The position numbers were made by a program, and so were the translations under genes. DNA of 64,000 bases. Source: an uncultured Bacteroidota bacterium. Lineage in GTDB: Bacteria; Bacteroidota; Bacteroidia; NS11-12g; UBA9320. Below, piece by piece: positions 46,205-56,238 of the stretch (its first letter is position 1; each line of letters begins with the position of its first letter). The DNA lies in assembly GCA_937124965.1 (NCBI GenBank), contig CAKZLB010000076.1, positions 37,955 to 101,954 on the forward strand, written 5' to 3'. The notes under the pieces were generated by a model. It did not search any database. It was not told where the DNA came from and was given only the letters and a program-made list of their open reading frames with translations.

Positions 46205-49200
46205 ATGCTAGGAAATTTAGTAAAAGGCATTACAGGAATATTTGGCAGTAAAGCAGGTCGTGATTTCAAAGAATTACAACCTTACGTCGACCAAATCAAT
46301 ACTTTCTACAGTCAATATACTTCGCTAAACAATGATCAACTAAGAGGAAAAACGGCAGAGTTTGTTTCTCGAATTGATGATCATTTAAGCTCGATTGACT
46401 CTAAAATAGCGGAGTTAAGATCAAACATCGACAAGGCAACTGTCGAGATGGTCTCCGAAAAAGAGGCCTGGTATGACGAAATTGACAAGCTTGAAGAAAA
46501 TCGAAATAAAGAGTTAGAAGTTATTTTAGAAAAGATTCTTCCTGAAGCGTTTGCCGTAGTTAAAGAAACTGCTCGACGTTTTACTGAAAAGGATGAGGTC
46601 TTTGCAACAGCAACCGATTATGACCGCGACTTAGCTGCAAGTCGACCACATATTCAAATTAAAGGGTCTGATGTCGTTTATCAAACAAAGTGGTTAGCGG
46701 CAGGTGCCGAAGTAAACTGGAACATGATACATTATGATGTTCAGTTAATCGGTGGTGTGGTTCTGCATCAAGGGAAAATTGCTGAGATGGCAACGGGTGA
46801 AGGAAAAACTCTTGTTTCTACATTACCAGCTTACCTTAATGCCTTAAGTAAACGTGGTGTTCATATTGTTACTGTCAACGATTACTTAGCACGACGTGAC
46901 TGTGAATGGAATGCTCCTATTTTTCAATTCCATGGATTAACGGTTGATTGTATCGACTATCACCGTCCAAATACAGAAGATCGAAAAAAAGCATATTTAG
47001 CAGATATTACTTACGGAACCAACAACGAGTTTGGTTTTGATTATTTACGTGACAATATGGCTCATGAACCTTCTGACTTGGTTCAACGAAAACATCATTA
47101 CGCCATGATTGATGAGGTGGATTCAGTATTAATTGATGATGCTAGAACACCTTTAATTATTTCTGGTCCAATTCCAAAAGGAGATCAACACGAGTTTGCT
47201 GAGCTTAAACCTAGAATTCAACGACTGGTTGAAGCTCAAAAGAAGTATTTAAACTCAGCCTTACTTGAAGCTAAAAAGCTGATTAGTGAAGGCAAAGACA
47301 AAGAAGGTGGTTTTAAATTATTCCAAGCACAACGTGGTTTACCAAAAAGCAAACCTTTAATAAAATATCTTGGAGAGTCAGGAACTAAAGCTTTATTGCT
47401 TAAAACTGAAAACTATTACCTTCAAGATAATCAGAAAGAAATGCACTTGGTTGATGAGCATTTGTATTTTACAATTGATGAAAAGAACAATCAGGTAGAG
47501 CTCACAGATAAAGGTATTGATTTAATTACCTCAGCAGGTGAAGACAATAAATTCTTTATTATTCCTGATGTTGGTGGTGAAATTGCAGATTTAGAAAAAA
47601 GTAATCTATCTGATGAAGAAAAATTAAAACGCAAAGATGAGTTGATGCGTGATTTTTCAATAAAATCAGAACGTATTCACTCTGTCAACCAATTGCTTAA
47701 AGCGTATACGGTTTTCGAGAAAGATGTTGAATACATTGTTCAAGATAACAAAGTAAAAATTGTTGATGAACAAACAGGTCGTGTGATGGATGGTCGTCGG
47801 TATAGCGATGGCTTACACCAAGCGATTGAAGCAAAAGAGAATGTTAAAGTAGAAGCTGCAACCCAAACGTTTGCGACGATTACCCTTCAAAACTACTTTA
47901 GAATGTACCATAAACTAAGTGGTATGACGGGTACGGCAGAAACTGAAGCCGGTGAATTATGGGAGATCTACAAACTGGATGTAACGGTTGTTCCAACGAA
48001 TAAGCCAATTATCAGAGACGATAGAGAAGATCTCATTTATAAAACCAAGCGAGAAAAGTACAACGCCGTTATCGACGAAGTTTTACGTCTTCAGCAAGAA
48101 GGTCGTCCGGTGTTGGTTGGTACAACTTCTGTAGAAGTATCGGAAGTGCTCGGTAAAATGCTGAACATGCGTAAGATTAAGCACAATGTGTTAAACGCAA
48201 AGCAACATCAACGTGAAGCAGAAATCGTTGCAGAGGCTGGTTATGTGGGAGGTGTAACTATTGCAACCAACATGGCTGGTCGTGGAACGGATATTAAATT
48301 AAGTCAGGAAGTATTAGACTCTGGAGGACTTGCCATTATTGGTACTGAAAGACATGAGTCACGACGGGTTGATAGACAGTTACGTGGTCGAGCTGGACGA
48401 CAAGGAGATCCTGGATCATCGCAATTCTTTGTGTCATTGGAAGACGATTTAATGCGTTTATTCAATTCAGATAAAGTGGTAAAGATGATGGACCGCTTTG
48501 GATATGAAGAAGGAGAAGTGATTCAACATTCTATGTTGACGAAATCTATTGAACGTAATCAGAAAAAAGTAGAACAAAATCATTTCGGAACACGAAAGCG
48601 TTTGCTGGAATATGATGATGTAATGAACAAACAGCGTGTTGCTGTTTACGCAAGAAGAAAGCACGCCCTATTCGGTGAAAGGCTATCTGTCGATATCAAC
48701 AACGCTCTTTATGATTATTGTGAAGAAATGGTTGGAGTATATCAAGAACAAAGTGACTACGAAGGTTTTAAACTAGCGATTTTAAAAGACTTAGCTACTG
48801 AACCTACAATTTCTGAGCAAGATTTCTTGAACAACAAAATTGACGTGGTTCAGCATGTGTTTGACGATATGGTTAGACATTACAACCAGAAAAATAAGTT
48901 TATTAAAAACCAAGCCGTACCTGTTTTAGAAGGAATAAAAAACAACAAGGGAGACACTGTAAAAAATGTTTATGTGCCATTTACAGATGGTATCAAAGCG
49001 CTACGGGTTGTTGTAGACTTAGATAAATCTGTAGAAACTCAAGGTGATCATTTAATTGATTCTTTTGAACGAGCCACAACGCTATCGACGATAGACGAGC
49101 ACTGGAAAGAGCATTTACGTGAACTTGATGATTTAAAGCAAGCAGCGAATAACGCTTCGTTAGAACAAAAAGACCCTTTACTTATTTACAAATTAGAATC

Positions 49201-49513
49201 ATTTAATCTGTTTAAACAGATGGTGAGCACTCTAAATATTGAAATGCTTTCATTGTTGTTCAGAGGGTATATTGAGAATCAAGATCCAGACCAAGTAAAA
49301 GAAGCTCAGCAATCTAGAAAACCAGCTGACGAAGGTTTAAAAACAAGTAGACCTCAAGAAGTTGGTCCTAGCCAGCAAGGCGGAAGTGCGCCACAACAAG
49401 TAACACGCGATAATTCCCAACCAGTAAAAGTTGAGAAAAAAGTAGGTAGAAATGAACCGTGCCCATGTGGAAGTGGAAAAAAATATAAGAAATGTCACGG
49501 CATTAACCAGTAA
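46205..49513 (+). CDS. secA: preprotein translocase ATPase SecA
   Basis: An 1102-residue motor that drives Sec-dependent export. Walker A is '[10 protein letters not shown]' near residue 196, the DEAD-like box is '[21 protein letters not shown]', and the second RecA domain shows '[15 protein letters not shown]', '[14 protein letters not shown]' and '[14 protein letters not shown]'. The C-terminal zinc-binding SEC-C motif '[18 protein letters not shown]' is intact. Bacteroidota SecA proteins are longer than the roughly 900-residue proteobacterial form because of inserts, here including a stretch between residues 340 and 460. The downstream SPOR gene starts 10 bases after the stop. Confidence 0.98.
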
Positions 49514-49523
49514 TTTTGAGTTT

Positions 49524-49916
49524 ATGAGAGCACTTCTGTCCAGCATTCTTCTAGTTCTTGTCACCCAATACGCTTTCGGGCAACAAGGGAGTATTGTTGT
49601 AATAAGTGATGTTGAATTAGATATAAAGATTGAGCAAAAGATTGCAGCTGTCGATACTGCAGACCAATGGGGATACAGAATTCAGATCTATTTTGGCAGC
49701 GATAGAAAGACCGCTCTTGAAGTATCTTCGAAGTTTAAAACGAGGTATCCAGAGCTAGCTTCTGAAGTCTACACTGACTATTTTCAGCCAAACTGGAGAG
49801 TTCGCGTGGGTAACTTTTATCGAAAAATAGATGCCCAAAAACTTATGTATAAGTTAGAAAATGAGTTCGGTGACGTTTTTTTAGTTCGAGATATTATTGA
49901 ATTACCCACAATTTAA
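49524..49916 (+). CDS. SPOR-domain exported protein
   Basis: 130 residues from ATG 49524, the start of the signal peptide 'MRALLSSILLVLVTQYAFGQ'; the in-frame ATG at 49452 lies inside secA. The SPOR domain is 'WGYRIQIYFGSDRKTALEVSSKF' through 'NWRVRVGNFYRKIDAQKLMYKL' and 'VFLVRDIIELP' (about 52-128). SPOR domains bind denuded peptidoglycan at division sites. It follows secA closely and is probably co-transcribed. Confidence 0.9.
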   Translation: MRALLSSILLVLVTQYAFGQQGSIVVISDVELDIKIEQKIAAVDTADQWGYRIQIYFGSDRKTALEVSSKFKTRYPELASEVYTDYFQPNWRVRVGNFYRKIDAQKLMYKLENEFGDVFLVRDIIELPTI

Positions 49917-49932
49917 TGATATTTTTGTCGTT

Positions 49933-50589
49933 GTGGAAACGTTTATTGTCAAGTCGCAAGATCTAGTTGAAAAACTAGATAATTCTTATTATTCATCACT
50001 TTCACGAATTCAGCAAAAACGAATCGTTCATGAGGTGAGTTTATTAGCAGAGAAAGAAAATTCTCTAGATTTCATTCAATTCACATATGATAACTTTAGT
50101 CCGGGCAGGTTTTCTGGTTTAAGTCATATCTATGAAGCATTAAGCCACAATTATACGAAATGGGGGAATTTCATTGTATTAGAGTTTGAGCGACTTATTG
50201 GACTAGCAAAAGGTCGTAATGATGGACATCATATTATTAAAAACTTAGCTGGTTTTCATCCACCTCAGCACAAAACAACGACGACCTTATTCTTAAAGAA
50301 CAAGATTATACAAATGATTTTAGGTAATTTAAAAAGCCCAAAACCATCTGTAGTACAAAACACTATGCATCTTGCAGATAAGTGGATAGACAGTCAATCT
50401 CCTTATCATCAAGCGTACATCAAAACGTTGCAGAAACTTCTCAAAAATCCAGATTTAGGCACACGTGAATTGGCTCGTAAGAAACTTATTAAACTTAAAC
50501 AAACACCTTTAATGCGTAAATCCGTTAAAGACATGCTGCTTAATAAATTTCACTCTATCAGCGACCAGATTGGTGTTTCTATGGGATAG
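49933..50589 (+). CDS. alpha-helical HEAT-like protein, uncharacterised
   Basis: About 218 residues from GTG 49933; TTG 49897, overlapping the SPOR gene, is the alternative. No signal peptide. The sequence is all-helical, with paired helices such as 'FIVLEFERLIGLAKGRNDGHHIIKNLAG' and 'PKPSVVQNTMHLADKWIDSQSPYHQAYIKTLQKLLKNPDLGTRELARKKLIKL', the look of HEAT-type repeats. A basic C-terminus follows. No family is certain. It is the third gene in the secA-SPOR direction and may share that transcript. Confidence 0.6.
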   Translation: METFIVKSQDLVEKLDNSYYSSLSRIQQKRIVHEVSLLAEKENSLDFIQFTYDNFSPGRFSGLSHIYEALSHNYTKWGNFIVLEFERLIGLAKGRNDGHHIIKNLAGFHPPQHKTTTTLFLKNKIIQMILGNLKSPKPSVVQNTMHLADKWIDSQSPYHQAYIKTLQKLLKNPDLGTRELARKKLIKLKQTPLMRKSVKDMLLNKFHSISDQIGVSMG

Positions 50590-50596
50590 ACAATAA

Positions 50597-50667
50597 GATT
50601 TTTGATTTCAGATTTTTGATTTGTGATTTCAGATTTCCTGATTTGTGATTACAGATTTATGATTTTG
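50597..50667. repeat. heptamer tandem repeat GATTTnn, ten units
   Basis: Nine heptamers and one octamer of the form GATTTnn follow each other without a break between the HEAT-like gene and the decarboxylase gene. It is a simple-sequence repeat that may vary in number. Confidence 0.9.
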
Positions 50668-50752
50668 GTGAAAGGTTGGAATCCAAAACAGACCTGACAA
50701 TATATTGAGTTAAGTATTGTTGATTATCGGCCAACCTATATCAGGGACGTAC

Positions 50753-50815
50753 AACTATTAATTATTCACTACAAACTATTCACTATAAGCTATTCACTCT
50801 CAACTATTCGCTATC
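50753..50815. repeat. 14-bp tandem repeat reaching into a gene end
   Basis: Units CACTACAAACTATT (50767), CACTATAAGCTATT (50781) and CACTCTCAACTATT (50795), with a diverged copy before and a half copy (CGCTATC) after. The last units contain the stop and final codons of the decarboxylase gene. Confidence 0.8.
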
Positions 50816-52033
50816 AAAAGATTGCATCAACGGCGTTAATTTTTCCAGCGTCACATGATCCATCACAACAATTTTATACCATGATGGGTTATCGTGTTTG
50901 TCTGGAACCAGCCCGTACGTTTGAGCAAGTTCTTTTGTGATGTGTGAAGCACGCATGGTCACAATATTTGATTTTGGATGCCTGTAATACGGTACTTCTA
51001 GCCTATCCAGCTGTTCACAAATCCATAAAGTTCGGCGTTGTAAAACATACACTTTTTCAAACCATCCATGAGGTCCATTTTTGCTTAATATCATCCAAAT
51101 TGCAACCGCATTTGCCCCAGAACGACTTCCGATCATTGTGCAATCTTCACCTTCCACATAGCTGGCTTCCTCCGTATGTGCATAATGAATATGGTTCTTC
51201 CGTATCAGAAAAATGCCCGTTCCATAAGGTGCCTGAGCCATTTTGTGTGCATCCAGCGTTATAGAAGTAACTGCGGGATTTGCAAAACTCAACTGATTAT
51301 CCTCTTCAGAAAATGGATAATAAAAGCCACCATACGCACCATCTACATGCAATTTATATGAAAGCTTTAAATCGTTCAGTGCTTTGGTATACGTACCTAT
51401 TGTATCAACAGACCCAAACATTGTTGTCATCATATTACATACAACAATAAAGTGTTTTTTACCGGCAGACACTGCCTCTGTTAACAGCCCAGTTAACGAG
51501 TCGTACTCAACATCACGAGTCTTTTCATTTACTGGAGTTTTGAAAACGTCTAACATTAAGATATTCCCTGCTTTATCCATCGAATAATGACTATCGGAAC
51601 TACAAACGATCGCAATATCAGACAATTCAGCATTGTGAACACGCATAAAGTAATTACGATACACCCATATCGCCTGCATGTTGGCCTCGGTTCCTCCAGA
51701 GGCAACATAACCATCAAACTCTTCCTCACCTCCTTTAAGAATATCGGAAGCACAGATTCGAATTACTTCTTTTTCAATAGCTTGCGTTCCTTTGAAAAAA
51801 GATTCTGATTTACCTAAAGTATGACAACCAATATGATTTGGATTTTGAACCAACGTAGATATGAATGGTGCATTTTGTAAAAACGAGTCATCCTGGTTAA
51901 AAACCTTATCGTCTAAATAGGACGCTGGAATTCCTAAAATCGGTTCCTTTGTGTAATTTACATTTTCACTTAATGCTGAAAATACTGTATCCTTTAGTTC
52001 TTCATGTGATTTTTTACTCCAAAGTTCTGACAT
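50804..52033 (-). CDS. PLP-dependent group II decarboxylase
   Basis: About 409 residues from ATG 52033. Group II (histidine/glutamate/aromatic amino-acid) decarboxylase motifs are 'YVASGGTEANMQAIWVYRNYF' (about 107-127), 'SDSHYSMDKAGNIL', 'LHVDGAYGGFYYPF' (about 230-243) and the PLP lysine in 'TLDAHKMAQAPYGTG' (Lys264). The active-site context is closest to pyridoxal-dependent histidine or aspartate-type decarboxylases; the substrate is not decided by sequence alone. Single gene, with its 3' end inside a 14-bp tandem repeat. Confidence 0.9.
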   Translation of the reverse strand: MSELWSKKSHEELKDTVFSALSENVNYTKEPILGIPASYLDDKVFNQDDSFLQNAPFISTLVQNPNHIGCHTLGKSESFFKGTQAIEKEVIRICASDILKGGEEEFDGYVASGGTEANMQAIWVYRNYFMRVHNAELSDIAIVCSSDSHYSMDKAGNILMLDVFKTPVNEKTRDVEYDSLTGLLTEAVSAGKKHFIVVCNMMTTMFGSVDTIGTYTKALNDLKLSYKLHVDGAYGGFYYPFSEEDNQLSFANPAVTSITLDAHKMAQAPYGTGIFLIRKNHIHYAHTEEASYVEGEDCTMIGSRSGANAVAIWMILSKNGPHGWFEKVYVLQRRTLWICEQLDRLEVPYYRHPKSNIVTMRASHITKELAQTYGLVPDKHDNPSWYKIVVMDHVTLEKLTPLMQSFDSE

Positions 52034-52265
52034 GTTTTTTTTGTTTAAGGCCGGCAAAGGTCATCTTCATAAATCCTTATTACCACTATAATAATATGAT
52101 AATAGTCATATTGCAATTTATTTGGCGGAGCCATTAAAACAAATTAAATGAGCTCCTTAAAATTGTTTAGTGTGACTGATAGTGTCCTCCTTATTCCACT
52201 AAAATTATTTTAACATTTAATTGAACGTTTTAGCATCATTTGCATATTACAATAAAAGCAATACT

Positions 52266-54182
52266 ATGAGAGCATTAAAAATAATCACATTAATACTACT
52301 ATTCTTACTAGTTAAAATAACTGCAAACGGGCAAGACAAACCAACAAAGCAAACTGTATACTCGATCGTAAAACAACAAAAACCAAAAGATTGGTACGGT
52401 ATCCAAGCAGAACTTTGGAAAAAACATATTGAGACTCATTTAGATGACACAGAGGCGTGGCTTAATTATTACACGGCAAGGCGCATGATGAAGCTTTATG
52501 GTTTGGGTGTAACACAAGAAGACTTAAACGACCTTGTAGATGAAATGGAAAAAGCTATTCCAGAAAGCTTTGAATATCATTATGTTGCAAACTGGAACTT
52601 CGGAGTAGGTAACCCAGAAGATGGTTACAGTCACTTGCAGAAAGCCTATCAAATAGCTCCAGATAGAGTTGAACTTTTTGATGATTTGTTATTACACTAC
52701 GAAGTAACACGAGACATGGTTCGAGCTAGAGAAATGGCAATAAAATGGTTTAATTCGAATGATATGGCAAGTGGATTATATGCATGGAGTTATAATACAC
52801 TAATTGGTCTTGAACCTAACGCAATTCTAATTACCTCTGGCGATAATGACACCTACCCTGCTTTAGTTTTACAATATGCAAAAGACATTCGATCCGATGT
52901 TTCTGTATTGAACAATAGTCTCTTAGGTTTGAATAAATACAGAGCTAGTTATTTTAAGGAGCTTGGCATTCCTCCTATGACTACCTCGTATGACGATTAT
53001 GAAACGTATGAAAAACATCAGCAAGCAATTATTCAGCACATTAAAAAGTACAGTTATAGACCATTGTACTTCGCGGCTTCTGCTCGAACATTTTTATACG
53101 AACCGTTTAAAGATGAAGTGTATAATGTTGGATTAACCAGTAAATGGAGTTCAGAAAAATTTGACAACATCGCTGTAATTAAAAAGAACTTTGAGAAAAA
53201 TTATCTAACAGACTATCTAACCATTGATCTTGACAATCATATTAGCAATGGTGTCGTTCATCATATAAATAGCAACTATTTAATTCCAATGATTACACTT
53301 TACAATCATTATATAGAAAGTGAGGATCCTAAAAGTGAAGCATTATTAAAAGTGATTAATACAATTGCTGATAAAGGAAATAGACGTACTGAAGTTGATG
53401 CTATTCTGCAAAATACCAAAACGTACCAAAACAATTTAGTCGATTTAAACATCCGTCAGATTGAAAACTACGTTGAAAAAGTGAATGACAGTTTATATGC
53501 TGGAACTACAGAAGTTAGCAACGAAATGTATGAATTGTTTTTAACGGACTTATTGAAGCAAAAGCGCTATGCCGATCTTGAAATTGCCAAAGCAGTAGGT
53601 GTTGATTGGCGAAGCCTGCTACCTGAGCAACTAAAAAAATTACCAAATGACTCAATCTTTCCAAATGGACACCCAAATGATGCACTTGCTCCTGTGGTAA
53701 ATATTAGTTATGAAGGTGCAAAAATGTACTGCGAATGGTTGACTCTGATTTACAATCAATCTGACCAAAAAAAGAAAAAGTATGAACTAGTTGAGTTTAG
53801 ATTACCAACCGAGAAAGAATGGGAGTACATAGCAAGCAGTGGAAAGTCCAACATAAAATATTCATGGCAAGGAGATTACCTAAAAAACTCAAAAGGTTGT
53901 TACTTGTCTAATTTGAATTACGAGGAGCCTAAATCACCTTCACAATGCTCCATATCAGGGGTGGATGGGGCTTATTTCACTGTTAGAGTTGATTCGTATT
54001 TCCCTAATAGTTTTGGGTTATACAACGTCACAGGTAATGTTGCTGAAATGGTTTTAGAACGTGGAAAATCCAAAGGTGGTGGATGGAATACGAAACCATC
54101 AAAAGCTGTGTTCTCTGATTATCAAGTGTATACCGAACCAAGTGCTGAAATAGGATTTAGAATAATTATGATTGTCAAATAG
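52266..54182 (+). CDS. TPR/FGE-like (SUMF1) domain protein, exported
   Basis: About 638 residues from ATG 52266, which starts the signal peptide 'MRALKIITLILLFLLVKITANGQ'. Residues 40-180 are helical TPR-like repeats ('SHLQKAYQIAPDRVELFDDLLLHYE'). A central region of about 200 residues carries 'ITSGDNDTYPALVLQYAKDIRSDVSVLN', as in Bacteroidota proteins with a membrane-protein DUF2723-like tail. The last 200 residues match the formylglycine-generating-enzyme fold: 'EVSNEMYELFL', 'PVVNISYEGAKMYCEWLT', 'FRLPTEKEWEYIAS', 'GLYNVTGNVAEMV' and 'KGGGWN'. The fold is used in GldJ/GldK too, but overall layout differs. It leads a sigma/anti-sigma operon. Confidence 0.8.
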   Translation: MRALKIITLILLFLLVKITANGQDKPTKQTVYSIVKQQKPKDWYGIQAELWKKHIETHLDDTEAWLNYYTARRMMKLYGLGVTQEDLNDLVDEMEKAIPESFEYHYVANWNFGVGNPEDGYSHLQKAYQIAPDRVELFDDLLLHYEVTRDMVRAREMAIKWFNSNDMASGLYAWSYNTLIGLEPNAILITSGDNDTYPALVLQYAKDIRSDVSVLNNSLLGLNKYRASYFKELGIPPMTTSYDDYETYEKHQQAIIQHIKKYSYRPLYFAASARTFLYEPFKDEVYNVGLTSKWSSEKFDNIAVIKKNFEKNYLTDYLTIDLDNHISNGVVHHINSNYLIPMITLYNHYIESEDPKSEALLKVINTIADKGNRRTEVDAILQNTKTYQNNLVDLNIRQIENYVEKVNDSLYAGTTEVSNEMYELFLTDLLKQKRYADLEIAKAVGVDWRSLLPEQLKKLPNDSIFPNGHPNDALAPVVNISYEGAKMYCEWLTLIYNQSDQKKKKYELVEFRLPTEKEWEYIASSGKSNIKYSWQGDYLKNSKGCYLSNLNYEEPKSPSQCSISGVDGAYFTVRVDSYFPNSFGLYNVTGNVAEMVLERGKSKGGGWNTKPSKAVFSDYQVYTEPSAEIGFRIIMIVK

Positions 54183-54188
54183 TTCATT

Positions 54189-54779
54189 TTGATCAACCCC
54201 TTTTCAAATACAAGTGATGAAGAATTGATGGTTCAATTCCATAAAGGACAAAGGTCTGCTTTTGATGAAATTTACCGTCGCTACAGCAGCTTGTTACTGA
54301 CGTTGATGTATCGACTATTAAATCAAGATCGTGAGTTGGCACATGATTTACTTCATGATATTTTTATCAGACTCATTGAGAATCCAAATAAATTTGACCC
54401 CAATAAGCGATTTAAACCATGGATATACGCTGTTGCAACCAATGAGTGCATGAAACAATACCGGAAAAAGTCAACTTCTCGATTAGATGAATTTCAAGAA
54501 AACACTTTTGCTGAAGATCCTGAAATCCTTATGAAGTTAAACGACATACACTTTAACAAATCGCTTAAGAAGTCTTTGAGCGATCTAACATTCGAACATC
54601 GTTGTTGCTTTGTATTACGCTATCAAGAAAAACTATCAATTCGAGAAATAAGCGAAGTAATTGATTGTCCAGAGGGAACTGTTAAATCTCGAATTCACTA
54701 TGCAATTAGACTGCTATCTCAAAAACTATCCATGTTTAACCCAAATAAAATAGAAACGTATGACGCCAATAGAAAATAA
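54189..54779 (+). CDS. ECF-type RNA polymerase sigma factor
   Basis: A 196-residue sigma-70 family protein, starting with TTG six bases after the FGE-like gene. Region 2 is 'FHKGQRSAFDEIYRRYSSLLLTLMYRLL' and 'ELAHDLLHDIFIRLIENP' to 'FKPWIYAVATNECMKQYRKK' (about 14-95). Region 4 is 'LSDLTFEHRCCFVLRYQEKLSIREISEVIDCPEGTVKSRIHYAIRLL' (about 130-178). It overlaps the following probable anti-sigma gene by 20 bases, the typical arrangement for an ECF pair. Target genes are not visible; it may control its own operon. Confidence 0.93.
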   Translation: MINPFSNTSDEELMVQFHKGQRSAFDEIYRRYSSLLLTLMYRLLNQDRELAHDLLHDIFIRLIENPNKFDPNKRFKPWIYAVATNECMKQYRKKSTSRLDEFQENTFAEDPEILMKLNDIHFNKSLKKSLSDLTFEHRCCFVLRYQEKLSIREISEVIDCPEGTVKSRIHYAIRLLSQKLSMFNPNKIETYDANRK

Positions 54780-55398
54780 CATCATTCACTGGATTGAGAC
54801 ATATGACTTTAATGACTTATCCTCAGAACAAAAAGCTATAGTTAGAGAACTTTCATCTGAAATAGAATACCAGCAAGAGCGTTCTTTGGTTCTTTCTGCC
54901 CGAAGACTGTTTGACGAAGAGGAATTACAGATACCTGATGCATCACTGAAGGGAACCCTAGACAACCGATTCCAGTCTAACAATAAACGAAAAGGCAGGT
55001 TTGTTGGATTTAAAAAAGTAATTACTCATCCAGTCCCTGCGTATCAAGTAGCTGCAGCTTGTTTCTTACTTTTTATGAGTTCGTTTTTATTTATTAAGAG
55101 TAACAAGAATGGCGGTTCACCTAACGAGTCATCTATTGTTTATCGAACTGTATACGACACAATAGTTCAGCAAATTCGAGATACTATTGAAGTACCTGTG
55201 GAAACGATTGTAGTACAAACTGTGTATAAAAAGAATACGAATACACAGAAAAAAACACCCTCATTGGAATCCACTCCAATTATCAATGAATCGTACGTCG
55301 ATTATGTTCCTCCCATTATACAGGATGACGTTCAGAAATCGATTGGGAATACCAGTATTCAACAACATGAATTGGAACAGTTTAGAGTGAGTATGTGA
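54760..55398 (+). CDS. probable anti-sigma factor, single-pass membrane protein
   Basis: A 212-residue protein that starts inside the sigma gene. The N-terminal 80 residues are acidic and helical ('WIETYDFNDLSSEQKAIVRELSSEIEYQQERSLVLSARRLF') and could clamp the sigma factor. One membrane segment, 'YQVAAACFLLFMSSFLFI' (about 94-111), is followed by a low-complexity Thr/Val/Gln-rich periplasmic tail. There is no zinc-binding anti-sigma motif, so the role rests on gene order and topology. It ends directly against the stop of the convergent GDPD gene. Confidence 0.7.
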   Translation: MTPIENNIIHWIETYDFNDLSSEQKAIVRELSSEIEYQQERSLVLSARRLFDEEELQIPDASLKGTLDNRFQSNNKRKGRFVGFKKVITHPVPAYQVAAACFLLFMSSFLFIKSNKNGGSPNESSIVYRTVYDTIVQQIRDTIEVPVETIVVQTVYKKNTNTQKKTPSLESTPIINESYVDYVPPIIQDDVQKSIGNTSIQQHELEQFRVSM

Positions 55399-56238
55399 TT
55401 ACTTAAGATAGTCTAACATTAACGGAATGTTGTCTGTTTGGACGTAATTTGGGTTAAGCGATAAAGCTCGGCGAATGTCCTGCCTAATTTTAATTCCATA
55501 CACGGAAACTTCAAGTTGTTTGGATTTAGCTAATGCCATGGTCTCTTCAGTTTCATCCAAATAATGGGTAACCACCCCAGATATAATTCCGTCCAAATCG
55601 TTTAATGTTGTTGTATCAATTCGTTGGGTCAAAAACAAGCGTGCGTGGTTGTTATCACTCAGCGAACGAATCTGCTTCAACATTGGAATATCACTGGTTT
55701 CAACCATGACCTTCAATTTACCTGAATAGTTTTTCAACGTATTGCTCAGAGCTCTTCCGAAACGGTTATTGTAAGCAAATTGATCCTTGACTTCGTATTG
55801 ATTTTGAATATTTAGAGAGAGCCAGATGTCTAAATTATGATTTTCGAGAAACTTTAATAAATCCTCAAGTCTCCATAATTTACTGCTTTCATCTATGATC
55901 GAATTAGACATTCGACGGTGTAGTTTCGAAAGCTGAACCCATGATTGTGCACTGATAAAACCTGTATCGTTGCAGCCAGACTCTAATCGTTTGTCGTGAT
56001 AAAGAACTATCGTAGAATCGGCAGACAGTTGAATGTCAATCTCAACCCCATCAGCTTGTTGCATGAGTAACGCTTGTTTGATGCTTTCCTCAGAGTTCGT
56101 TGGATAACGATTGTTATAATTCGGGAAACCTGCCCCAGCATGCCCCATTACGATGACACTACTTCGTAAGACTTCCGTTTCTGTGCAACCAGCAATGAAC
56201 AGAATTACAACCGATATGACAACCCTAGCGATACGCAA
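55399..56238 (-). CDS. glycerophosphodiester phosphodiesterase-like lipoprotein
   Basis: A 279-residue lipoprotein ('VVISVVILFIAGC'). The GDPD TIM barrel shows 'IVMGHAGAGFPNYNNRYPTNSEESI' (about 29-53), 'DGVEIDIQLSADSTIVLYHD' (about 63-82) and the ending 'LNPNYVQTDNIPLMLDYL'. The catalytic His, the Glu/Asp pair and the second His are kept, but the usual Arg after the first His is Ala, a Bacteroidota variant. It should hydrolyse glycerophosphodiesters in the periplasm. It overlaps the barrel gene upstream by 34 bases. Confidence 0.87.
   Translation of the reverse strand: MRIARVVISVVILFIAGCTETEVLRSSVIVMGHAGAGFPNYNNRYPTNSEESIKQALLMQQADGVEIDIQLSADSTIVLYHDKRLESGCNDTGFISAQSWVQLSKLHRRMSNSIIDESSKLWRLEDLLKFLENHNLDIWLSLNIQNQYEVKDQFAYNNRFGRALSNTLKNYSGKLKVMVETSDIPMLKQIRSLSDNNHARLFLTQRIDTTTLNDLDGIISGVVTHYLDETEETMALAKSKQLEVSVYGIKIRQDIRRALSLNPNYVQTDNIPLMLDYLK

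Noticed and set aside
50597..50815. Regular repeats that could look like a CRISPR array
   Set aside because: Units of 7 and 14 bp abut without spacers; they are simple tandem repeats.
54760..55398. FecR-type anti-sigma for TonB regulation
   Set aside because: No FecR domain is present, and the operon has no TonB receptor.
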